Shown here: positions 11,901 through 23,900 of the stretch, piece after piece
Layout of the letters: each line of letters opens with the position of its first letter
How positions within the stretch are numbered: the first letter of the stretch is position 1
NCBI GenBank assembly: GCA_036850595.1
Contig: CM072166.1
Location: 19,322,756-19,386,755, forward strand
Origin: Rhyacichthys aspro
Taxonomy: Eukaryota > Chordata > Actinopteri > Gobiiformes > Rhyacichthyidae
Length of the DNA stretch: 64,000 nt
Direction: 5' to 3'
Notes under the pieces: model-generated
The model's input: the letters and a program-made list of their open reading frames with translations, nothing else
What the model was told of the DNA's origin: nothing
The model's database searches: none
Translations under genes and position numbers: made by a program

Positions 11901-14900
11901 ACCAAATTTGGCTCCAGCACTGCAAATAAGTAAGGTCATTTGACCCAATTGAATGCTTTTTCCGTGTCAATGGAGACCACACAATCTAGCCGGATTGTAA
12001 AGTCGGATTGTCTTCCTTTGATGAATTGAGTCTGATCTTTGGATATTAATACTATTAAACCTACGGGCCAGGACCTTAGCTAATATGTTAGCATCTGTAT
12101 TTAAGAAAGAGACAGGTCTGTAAGAAACACAAATGGTTAGGTCTTTACCCTTTTTTTTAATCAAAGTAATACAGTCCTCAGTTAAGGACACCTGTCTTGC
12201 AAGAAGCAATGAGTAGTAGTCTTTATTTATTTTTACAACTTTTAACATATAAAACAAAAACAAATACAAAAACCAGACAGCTTCACATATTTTTATCATA
12301 TTTGGGCCCTTTATCAGTGACAAATGAAAATCAGACAAAGAAATTAAATAATAAAATGAGGTTATAAATTGCCTATACATAGAAATGCATCAACTCAAAA
12401 ATAAGGAGAATCACCATTATCCATACCTCAAATCTCAGCCAAAAACCCGTCCCCATGGATTGTCAAAATTCTCCATATCATCATTCATTCTGGCAAAGAA
12501 ATTTTTATATGATACAAGTTTCTGCATATTTTCTTTCCACCTGTTAACCTCTGGAGGAGATGAATCTTTCCACACACTAAGTATCACTCAGGCAGCTGTA
12601 ATCACCCCCACCTTTATAACCACAAAATCATATTTTGAAACCCCAGGCAATACAGACTGATCACCTAACAACCATAATCTTGGTGACATGGGTAATGTCA
12701 ATCCAATCCACTTCCCAATACTGTCCAGTACTGTTTGCCAAAAGAGGTAAACAGTCCCACATTCCCATATAGCATGTATAAATGTCCCCGGGTCTTCCGG
12801 CAGCGGCATTTCCAACATATATTATTAGGCATAAGTCCCATTCTGTGAAGTTTAGAGGGGGTGAAATACTACCTATCTATTAATTTGTACTGAGTAAATT
12901 TTCCCTTGGCTTCTCTAATATTATTATTGGAATGTGACAGTATCTTACACCAATCTTCTTTGCTTATCACACAACTCAGATCTCTGCCAGATACTCCTCA
13001 AGTTTTCACATACCGTATTTTCCGGACTATAAGCCGCTACTTTTTTCCCACGCTTTGAACCATGCGGCTTATACGGAGATGCGGCTTTTCTATGAATTTT
13101 TCTTCAGCCCTCAGGGGGGCGCTCTAGCAGGAAGTGACGTGAAGTCCTCAAGTTTTCACATACCGTATTTTCCGGACTATAAGCCGCTACTTTTTTCCCA
13201 CGCTTTGAACCATGCGGCTTATACAGAGATGCGGCTTTTCTATGAATTTTTCTTCAGCCCTCAGGGGGGCGCTCTAGCAGGAAGTGCAAAAACAAGACAG
13301 GCAGCGGTAGGCCAGTTTTTATTCTTAGCACATGCAACCCAAGACGTGCAACAGCAAAATACGGTAATATTTTTACACCCTCACCCCCTCATAATCAGTG
13401 ACTTTTCTGTTTTGTTTGATCAGCACTTTTACTGCCGTGTTACAGGCACTGTTCGGAAACAATCAGTTCAGGTATATGAATAAACACTTATGGTACAAAA
13501 TCTTTCTGTGTAAATATCTTATTTCTCAGCCTGGATATCGGCGGCTTATAGTCCGGTGCGGCTTATATGTGACAAAATATATATTTCTTTTAAATTTTAG
13601 TGGGTGCGGCTTATATTTAGGTGTGCTCTATAGTCCGGGAAATACGGTACATCTTTTTTTAAGTTGTTAAACATCTTGTAGAAAACAGCTGCTCTATGCG
13701 CTACACCAGACAGTTCTAAAAATTCCACCAGTGCATTTGTACTTTGAGTAAATTTGCCCTTAGTAATACAGTCCCTTATTTGTAAGTACTTCGAAAAGTT
13801 ATTCTTCATCTCCAAACCATAGTTTTGGTTGATTTCAGCAAAGGACATAAACACTCCTCTTATGTACCTCTGCCCAGACAGCTTTGGAATACATGAGCAC
13901 TGGGTTATCATAATAGTCCTTTCCATTATTAGTCGAACCCTGTGAGAGAACATCCAAAGGTGTGAATGGGCTCGCTAGTTCCTGTTCAATCTTGATCCAA
14001 CTCAGTCCAGAGTCCATGCCTGTCCAATGTTTAACCAGTCTTGACATTTCGAATGGTAAATTATATAGTCTTACATTTGGAAGAGCCATTCCCCCATGTC
14101 TCTAGAGGCCCACATTGTCTTTATATTAACTCTTGGCTTCTTCTTGTCCCAAAGGGGCTCTTTACCGTGCACATTTAATGATGCATTGATCTCCAGAATT
14201 CCTACAAAAGATAGGGATATATCAGACCTAGCAAATTATCGACCAGTAAGCCTTTTGGGAGTTGATTGTAAGATTCTGACAAAGGTTTTGGCCTCTCGCC
14301 TGGAAAAAAATATTGCCAGGTATCATCAATTGTGATCAGGTTTGAGGCTACGACTCAAAAGGATGACAAAATCATTTTGGATTGTGAACAGACTCTTTGT
14401 CACTTAAGTCAAATATGCAGCTTTAAGGGTGTGACCAGGAAATATTTGTTTTTTAAGCTGCTGACAAATCAAATTGTTATTGTAAAAACAGTGACTAAAA
14501 AGACTAAATCTTGAGTACACTACCTCCGTATTTACATGTAAGGGTTTTGCTCTATGAAAGACTGCAGTTTGCATAATGTAGTTTTCATAACGCAATTTCA
14601 CATACAATGAACAGTTACGTCTTAGGAAATCTAGAGATTTGATAAGGATCTTCATCTATGGCTTCATCTTCTTCTTCTGTGCTTTGGACCACTGTGTGGC
14701 AAGATTGTGCCTCACAAAGGTAAGAAGAGAAAAAATTGTGTGTAGTTATAAGCATATAGTTTGGGTTTATTAACATGTCACCTTTCTGTGAGGAGTCTGC
14801 ATGTCCTCCCTGTGTCACCATGGGTTCTCTCCGGGTACTCCGGCTTCCTCCCACCGCCCAAAGACATGCATGTATAGGTCAATTGGCAACTCTAAAGTAT

Positions 14901-17900
14901 CCCTAGTCAATGAATGTGAGAGTGAATGGTTGTCTGTCAATGTTCGTCTATAAGTGTTAGCCCTGTGACGAAATGGCGACTGTCCAGGGTGTACCCCTCC
15001 TAAGGCCCAAAGTTGCTGGGATAGGCTCCAGCCACCCACGACCCCAAAACGGGACTAAGCAGTAGACAATGAATGAATTAATGAAATACATGTCACCAAT
15101 TAGGCCTACTCACCTTCATATTTTAAGAAGTACTGCCGTTGCCCTCTTCGAGTTGTCTCCAGGTGGGTTCCAGACAGAGTGATTTCAAGCTGAAGATATA
15201 AGTGAAATTACATTGAGAATGCCAAGATTTAATAATGCTGCTGTTGACGAATAATTTTCATCATAGTTTTCGTCGACGCATTTTTGTGGCCAGGCGCAAA
15301 CACAAACATTTGTTAGAGGACAGGAAGATGATAGGCGACGAAAAGAGAGCGGCTCTTAAATATCAAACTATGTTTACGCTTGGGAGTAAAAGAAGGCGGG
15401 CATATGGACACAGATTTCAACTGTCAGGGAAAGCAGACCTCTCCTACTTGTTTTATTATTATCGAGATGCTCTTTTTAAATAAAGATATATTTGTGTTTG
15501 GAATAACTAGAGTGAAATCTGTGTGTGTTGCACACTTAGACCTCATAACCAGCTGTAACAGGTTAGGAGTAGTTTCATTTCATTCAAATAGAAATAATTA
15601 CTTCAGAAAAATAAAATAAAAAACACTGAAAAATCATTCATTACCCTTTATATTTTAGTGACTAAATTTAGTTTAGTCTACTTTAGTATCTACATTTTTA
15701 TGATATTTAGACTAAAATTAATAAGGGTTAGATGACTAAATTATGACTAAAACTAAATTGCATTTTTATCAAAAGATTAAGACCAAAACTCTTTAAAATT
15801 TGCTGTCAAAATTAACACTGTTCTACTGCAACTACAAAATGGCGGCGGCACAGACCTGTAAACAAGTGAATACATGCTCAACAGTAATTCTTAAAACCTA
15901 CACGTGGTCAACTATTGATTTAGAGCACATTACAAAATCAGTTATCATGCTAATGTTAGTGCGCTAATCGCTAATTATGATGCTAACAGTCAAAAGGACT
16001 CCAAATTAGCGCATTCACCAGTTGAAACCAACAGAAATATAAAGTCATACACATGTGCTTAGACTCATTAACAAACGCATTTAAACAATTTACAGGCTGT
16101 TTTAAGCTAAGGACTAAGAGCTATAGGCGATCCTTGAGCCACTCACGCAGTATTTTGGTAAACAGGAAATGTACACAAGTGATTTACGGTTACAACTTTT
16201 CAAGTCTAAATCATACCATGTATAATAGCCAGGACACTGGTCACTCGCGTACACTTCCTGTTTACTAAAATACTGCTTGAGTGGCTCAAGGATGATGGCT
16301 CTGTTGATTTAAACTGGTGAATGCACTATGGACCCTTTTCACGCTGTGCGTCACACAACCGGAAGTAGCAAAAGGCCAACTATATTTCCAGGTCGATTGA
16401 GCCATTTTTCCTGATCAATATATCAGAAAATAATGGGACCGGAAGTTAACTTACCTGGCGTTTTGCTACTTCCGGTTGTGTGACACACAGTGTGAAAAGG
16501 GTCCATTATGGAGTCTTTTTAACTGTTGGCATCATAATTAGTAATTAGTGCCCAATGCTTACAAGAGGAAGAGCATTTCGATAATAATAAAACGAGTAGG
16601 ATATGTCTGCTTTCCCTGAATAATTAACATGTTTTAACAAACTAAATACTGTAAAATTACCTGTATAATAGGTTTAACAACATCAATCATCACTTGTATA
16701 TTCACCTTTAACATTTCCACAACTGACAACAACAATATTTCAGTCGGCTGTCATCTTCTTGCAGCTCTAACAACTGTTTGTGTTTGCTTCTGGATGCAAA
16801 AATACATTGTTGATGAAAACTATGACAAAGATTTGTTGTCTCCAGCAGTAGTAGTGGTGTTATTAAATCTTGGCATTCTTTTTGACTATGTAATTTCACT
16901 TACATGTTAGGCTTGAAATCACCCTGTCTTGAACCCACCTGGATACAGCACAAAGAGGGCAATTGCAGTACTTCTTAAAATATGAAGGTAAGTACCGTAT
17001 TTTCCGGACTATAGAGCGCACCTAAATATAAGCCGCACCCACTAAAATTTAAAAGAAATGTACATTTTGTCACATATAAGCCGCCGATATCCAGGCTGAT
17101 AAATAAGATATTTACATGGATTTTGTACCATAAGTGTTTATTCATATACCTGAACTGATTGTTTCCGAACAGTGCCTGTAACACGGCAGTAAAAGTGCTG
17201 ATCAAACAAAACAGAAAAGTCATTGATGGTTTTATTCATCTTCCTCCTGTGCACTAAAACCAAGTTGCTTTATTTTTCTTCCTCCTGTGTACTGAAACCA
17301 CTGAACACCAAACCACTGTCACTTTTTCTTCCTGCGCACTGTTAAAGCACAACTGCGCAACTATTAAAGTCGCTTCATTCTCCCGTGCACTGAAACCACA
17401 AGTCACTATTCATCTTCCTCCTGAGCACTGAAACTACTGAACACCAAACCACTGTCACTTCATTTGTTTTCCATTTTGAGGGGGTGAGGGTGTAAAAATA
17501 TTACTGTATTTTGCTGTTGTGCGTCTTGGGTTGCATATGCTAAGAATAAAAACTGGCGCTTTCTTGTTTGTACTGACTACCGCTGCCTGTCTCGTTTTTG
17601 CATTTCCTGCTAGAGCGCCCCCCTGAGGGCTGAAGAAAAATTCATAGAAAAGCCGCATCTCTGTATAAGCCGCATGGTTCAAAGCGTGGGAAAAAAGTAG
17701 CGGCTTATAGTCCGGAAAATACGGTAGGCATAATTGGTGACATGTTAATAAACCCAAAATAGATGCTTCTAACTACACACAATTTTTTTCTCTTCTTACC
17801 TTTGTGCAGCACAATCTTGCCACACAGTGGTCCAAAGCACAGAAGGAGAAGATGAAGCAAAGGATGAAGATCCTTATCAAATCTTTAGATTTCTTAAGAC

Positions 17901-20900
17901 GTAACTGTTCATTGTATGTGAAGTTGCGTTGAAAACTTAAAACTGAAATCTTATGTAAACTGCAGTCTTTCATATAGAGCAAAACCCTTACATGTAAATA
18001 TGGAGGTAGTGTACTCAAGATTTTGTCGTTTTAGTCGCTGTTTTTACAATAAAAATTTGATGTCAGCAGCTTAAAAAAACAAATATTTCCTGGTCACACC
18101 CTTAAAGCTGCATATTTGACTTAAGTGACAAAGATCCTGTTCACAATCCAAAATAATTTTGTCATCCTTTTGATTCATAGCCTCATAGCCCTGTAGCATT
18201 GCCTACTGCACATTACTGCGGCTCAATGGTATGGGGCCTCAAATGGGCTCCAGTTGTGTAATACTGATTTGAATTTGTACTGGAAGTCTCCCTGAAAGTA
18301 CCGGTACAATGTACATCCCGCTTTAGAATATGGCCTGCGTGCCCGGTTAATAACCCCCTAATTAAGGAGATTAGGTCGTAATTACACCTAAGTGTCTATC
18401 AGTGTACTCTGCAGCCTTTATTTACACTCCGTACCCCTTAATTTTACACAATACCCCTTAATTACACTCTGTACCCCCTCATTACATTCTGTACTCCTTA
18501 ATTACACTGTACCCCTTAATTACACTCTGTACCCCCTCTTTACATTCTGTACTCCTTAATTACACACTATACCCCTTAATTACACTCTGTACCCCTTAAT
18601 TACACACTATACCCCCTTATTATACTATGTACCCCTTAACTACAGGCTATACCCCTTAATTACAATTTGTGACCAGTATGTCCTAGAGAACTTCTGCTGT
18701 AATTACACCGCAAGTTACCGGGAAGTACCGGGCCGTAATCTGAAACTCGTCTCCTCAAACAAATCAATGCGTAAATTTGAAAGGCAATGGCATCATTCCA
18801 ACTCTGAGGAGACACTCAAGGCCTGGAAAAACAGTCTTTTAATATATAGGCAAACCCTGTGTAAGGCTAAAACTAGGTATTATTCGACGCTAACAGAAGA
18901 AAACAAAAATAATCCTAGATTTTTGTTCAGCGCTGTCACAGCCCAGTAGAACTCTTAGCTGCAGTGACTTCCTCCAGTTTTTTAATAATAAAATAACCAC
19001 AATTAGAAAGAAAATAAATCAAATCCACCCCTCTAATAGCTCAGAACAGCCCTAACATCTGAGTCAAACCATTTATAATGTTAGACTGCTTCACCACTGT
19101 AGATCCAAATGAATTAACTTCAGTCATCATGTCCTCTAAAACATCCACCTGTATCTTAGACCCAATCCCTTCCAAACTCTTTAAAGAGGGCTTCCCCTTA
19201 ATTAATGAAACTATTTTAAATATAATAAACACTTTGCAAACAGGCTATGTCCCACAGTCTTTCAAATCAGCAGTGATTAAACCACTGTTGAAAAAAACAA
19301 CACTCGATCCAGGCACTCTAGAAAATTATAGGCCTCTATCCAGTCTTCCTTTTATTTCAATTCAGTTTGTTAGAGTCAACAAGCAATCATTAGCGTGCAC
19401 AGTAGTTAGCCTTGGAATACCACAGGGCTCTGTATTAGGTCCTAAACTTTTTACATTATACATGCTCCCCTTACACAATATAATCAGAAAACATGGAATT
19501 AACTTCCACTGCTATGCTGATGACACCCAGTTGTATCTATCGATTAAACCTGCTAAAAACAATCCTATAGACAAATTGGAAGTGTGTGTGAAAGACATAA
19601 GGACCTTGATGACGTTAAACTATCTTCTCCTAAACCCAGAAAAAACCGAGGTGATCATACTAGGCACCAGGAATCTAAGAGACACACTATCAAACCAAAT
19701 AGTAAATTTAGATAGTGTTAGTGTAGCTTTAAGTTTAACTGTCAGGAATCTTGGAATAATATTTGACCAAGATTTATCATTTAAAACACACATTAACCAA
19801 ACTTGTAAAACTGCATTTTTTCATCTGCGCAACATAGCCAAAATTAGGAATATCTTATCTAAAAGTGATGCTGAAAAACGAATCTGGCATTTGTTACATC
19901 GAGGTTCTCTGCTGCCCAAATAACCCCTTGAAAAATTTTCAGCTCGTCCAAAATGCAGCAGCTAGAATACTAACAGGAACAAACAGACGAGAGCACATTT
20001 CCCCAGTGTTAGCCTTATAAGTAAGGAGAATTCTGAATTTAATTGGAAGCCAGTGGAGGGAGGCTAGCCGAATGAAGTTCAAAATTCTTCTCCTTACTTA
20101 TTAGGCCCTCAGTGGGAAGGCTCCATCGTATCTCAGAGACCTCATAGTGCCGCACCATCCTAACAGAGCAACAGAGGCTTACTAGTCATTCCTAGAATTT
20201 CCAAAAGTACAATTGGAGGTAGAGCCTTCGGTTACCAAGCTCCTGTTTTAGCTCCCAGCTCTCGTTAAAGAGGCAGACACAATCTCTACATTTATGGTTG
20301 TACTTAAGACTTTCCTTTTTGAAAGGGCTTATGGTCACGACATACAGTAGATGAGATAAGCTACTCTAGGCCCAGACGCTTGGGGAAGTATGACACTTTT
20401 TGCTTCTATCCTCTTGCTCCGTACTCACTATTATTACATTATGGTTTACATCTCTGCTTAGTTCTTTGCTATTTACAAGTTGTCCCTCTGTCCCACTCTC
20501 CTCTGGGGGAATGGATACTGCTGCAGATGTCCGGCTGCTGTTAAACGTCCCAGTGATGACTGGACCTTAGCTGTGGCCCATCTGTGATCCTGTCCCAACC
20601 CATAGACCCCTCCTGACCCCAGTTCCTCTCACTCAGATGAACTGTTCCTGACATTATCATGGACTATATTCATATACATTCTCGTTCACCTGTACATATG
20701 ATGGACTATTAGTAACTGTCCTGGACACATCTATTGAACGGCCTGTCCGTCCTGGGAGTGGATCCCTCCTTCTGTGGTTCTCCCTGGGGTTTCTCTTTTT
20801 CCTCTGCTGTTTTTTTTTTTTTTTTTTTTTTGAGTTTTTCCTTACCCTGATGGAGGGTCTAAGCACAGGGGATGTTGTTGTGATACTGGGCTGTACAAAT

Positions 20901-23900
20901 AAAATTGAATTAAATTCAATATTTGCACCTTTCACAAAATAACAGACAAAATAACAAATGGCATAATTTTCGTCTCGTTTAGTGACATAAAACCAAGCTT
21001 TAGATCTTTTATTCCTCTCCATTATTCACTGCTGTGCTCAAATTGGTCAATAATGAAAAAAAGGGACAGCTGTGAGTTCTCGGACTGTTTATACAGCTGA
21101 AACTTGGAGCAGGAGCTTTGATAAGAGGAATCGTTAGCATTGAGGTGATATGATTCCGGTGGATCATAAAATTTTGAACCAGTTCTCGAGTGGAAGCAGC
21201 TTGCGATTCCCACCCCTATCCATAGCAGAGTTCCAAGGAAACCACAACTGACCAAAAAGAACATAAAGGCTCATCTCTCTTTTGCTAAAAAAAAAAAAAA
21301 AAAAAAAAACTCTTAAAGGGGCTATGTGTAGGATTTTAAGAATAAATAAGGCTTTTATTTGCCCAGAAGTCAGCCTATCAATGCTGTGATGAGAGGGATG
21401 ACATTTTAAGTATCCAACTTGGTTGCCTCTATAAGCCTGTAGCCTCATTTCATTGAGTAGTATTCGGGTCGGATTTCCCACGAAAACGAGGCGGATGTGA
21501 CGTCGTGCACGTTCTCGTCTCCTTGGTCTTGGACTTTCCTGCGCGGCGGCCATGACAGTCAGCGGCATTAGTTCGTGTTAGTTTTGAGATGGACTCTGCA
21601 GACACAAAAAACCCCGAACGGCCTCCAGCACAGCAACACAGCAACACAGCACAACCCGGACACCGACACAAACTTCCCGCAAACATTAAAAAAACAAAGA
21701 ACGTTTTATCGAGCGAGGCCCGCAGACCCAAACTGGAGTGTGACCGGCGCCAGAGGAAGACGAGCCAGAGTCGGCCGCGAGAGCGAAGAACTGCTCTGGG
21801 GATAAAACAGACCCAGAATCGGCTTTCTTTTCATTCAGAAGGTAAGACATCATCACTGACCATGTAAAATATCTTGTGATGCTTTGTTATCAGTTGTCTA
21901 ATGCTAAATAACAATAGCATGCTTCCGAAACGGGGATGCTAACTAGCTAACAGCAACGTCTCTAAATAAGTTTGTGTTTTGAATGGATTAAATACCTTCA
22001 GACCGTAACTTCGTTATGATCCTGACTCCAGAGGCTTATGAATCTGAATAATGTGCAGTCCTAGCTTTTCTTACTTATCGGCTGTCTTCACACAGCAGCT
22101 AATGCCAACTCTGTGTGGCATTTTTGAGTTACACTAACATTGGCTCGTTTGCTAAATAAACACCAGAAAACGCGAGCCATTACACTAACGTTACAACTGT
22201 CTGTTAGACCGAATGTACTTGTCATCACAGACGAGCTAAAGGTAACTCTACCACACGTCTTTTACTGGTTACCTCGTTATATTCATGTCATGATTATTTA
22301 CAAGTCGGACTGTTTATTGTAATGAAAATCACATCCGCTTGTCTCGGTTGTGATACACAGCACGGCACACAATAGAGCGTATATACAAATAAAGTAAACA
22401 TATGTGGTGGGATTAGCTGTGCTTGTGCATTTATTTGTATGTTAGGTAACTAATAATCAAATGGTAAGCTGGTTAGTAACATGGAGGTAATCGATCAATG
22501 AAAATGTAGTTATATTTTGTTTTTTTGTTGAAAATACAATGGCACTGTCAATAGTAATGCTGTTGTAAATATTGTATTTCCCTGTATTCTAACAATAGGT
22601 GAATTGTTTACAGTTATGAGAAAACAACAGTGGAAAACACCAAGAAAATAGACTGGATTGCCACACCATCCTGAATCAATAACTGCAGGATCTGACAGGT
22701 AAGTTTGTTTTCAGTTAGTATTTCAGATAAAAAATGAACTCAGATGTGATCATTCCTTGTAACTTAGACTTTAAATTCAATATATTATATCTGTGCTGAG
22801 GCGTACTGCACCACGTCAGCGGTGAGCACGAGTGGGCCCTCAGCAGATCCAGCATGCACCTCTGGATGTGGGACAAAGAGGTCATGGGCCAGATGACCCT
22901 CGGGCCCCTGGTCTCCTCCCTGGGGTTGTGTCCCCACCTACAGCTGAACTGGCCCAGACACTACTCTGCTGAGGACAGGTATGTCAGCCACATGTCCATA
23001 GTCCTTACCTGTCTCTCAGAAGGAATCGTTATGTTCAGGTATCATGCACCAGTGGAGAAGACTAGCCTGTTTTGTTATTTACATCATAATATCAAGATGC
23101 ACATATCTACAATACTGTGGACATGTTTGTTACCTGTCAAACTTTATCTGTATTATCTATGTATTCTATGTTATAATAAAGTAAATAAATTTATGTCATG
23201 ACTGTAAAAATGACACCAATGCTTATTATTCTCTCTCTCTTTCTTTAGAACATGACTTCAGCCTCAAAAACAAAGGGCAGCAATAAAAAGAGACAGTGCT
23301 CAAATACAGCAATTCCTTTACAATAAATATGTGCAGGAAAGAATCTATAAAAATGTATATTTATTTCTGCCTGTATATAAACACCATATAAAACTTTCAA
23401 TTAATACATTTTTTTAAATCTAGTTTTCTGAAAAAAATAAAATAAAATAAATAAAAACAGCTCCATGTGTAGCGTGTGTGGAGCAAAGAGGACCCAAGAG
23501 CGGAAACGGTTACAGTGAAAATGATTTATTAACAGGTGCAGGGGGTCCAAAAACAAAATCCACGAATGCAAAAACCAAGGTGAGACGCTGGAGAGTGCTG
23601 GGCTGTGAGGGCAACGGGAGGCACTGGAAAAAACACAAGAGAGGAACAGGTAAAACACAATGTCACAAGTCACGAGGAATATTACCAACGCTGAGAAAGG
23701 GCCAAGCTGATACCACGGAGGTGAACGGTATACTCTGGCGTCGAGGAGTGTCTCTGCTGGCCTTAAGTAGGGAGGCTTGATTGTACATCAGAGACAGGTG
23801 TCATCAAGCAGAGACAGGTGTTCTCAATCACTCCTCAACGCCGCGGGGGAAGGGTGCCTCAGGGAGAACAAAAAGTTACCCACATAAACACAAACCAGGA

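Noticed and set aside
18421..18670. CRISPR-like direct repeats
   Set aside because: No spacers; head-to-tail units in eukaryotic intron sequence.
21164..21568. Minus-strand frames of 90-130 codons
   Set aside because: They run through Tc1 remnant and the CpG-rich 5' end of the TTAA element; no protein similarity.
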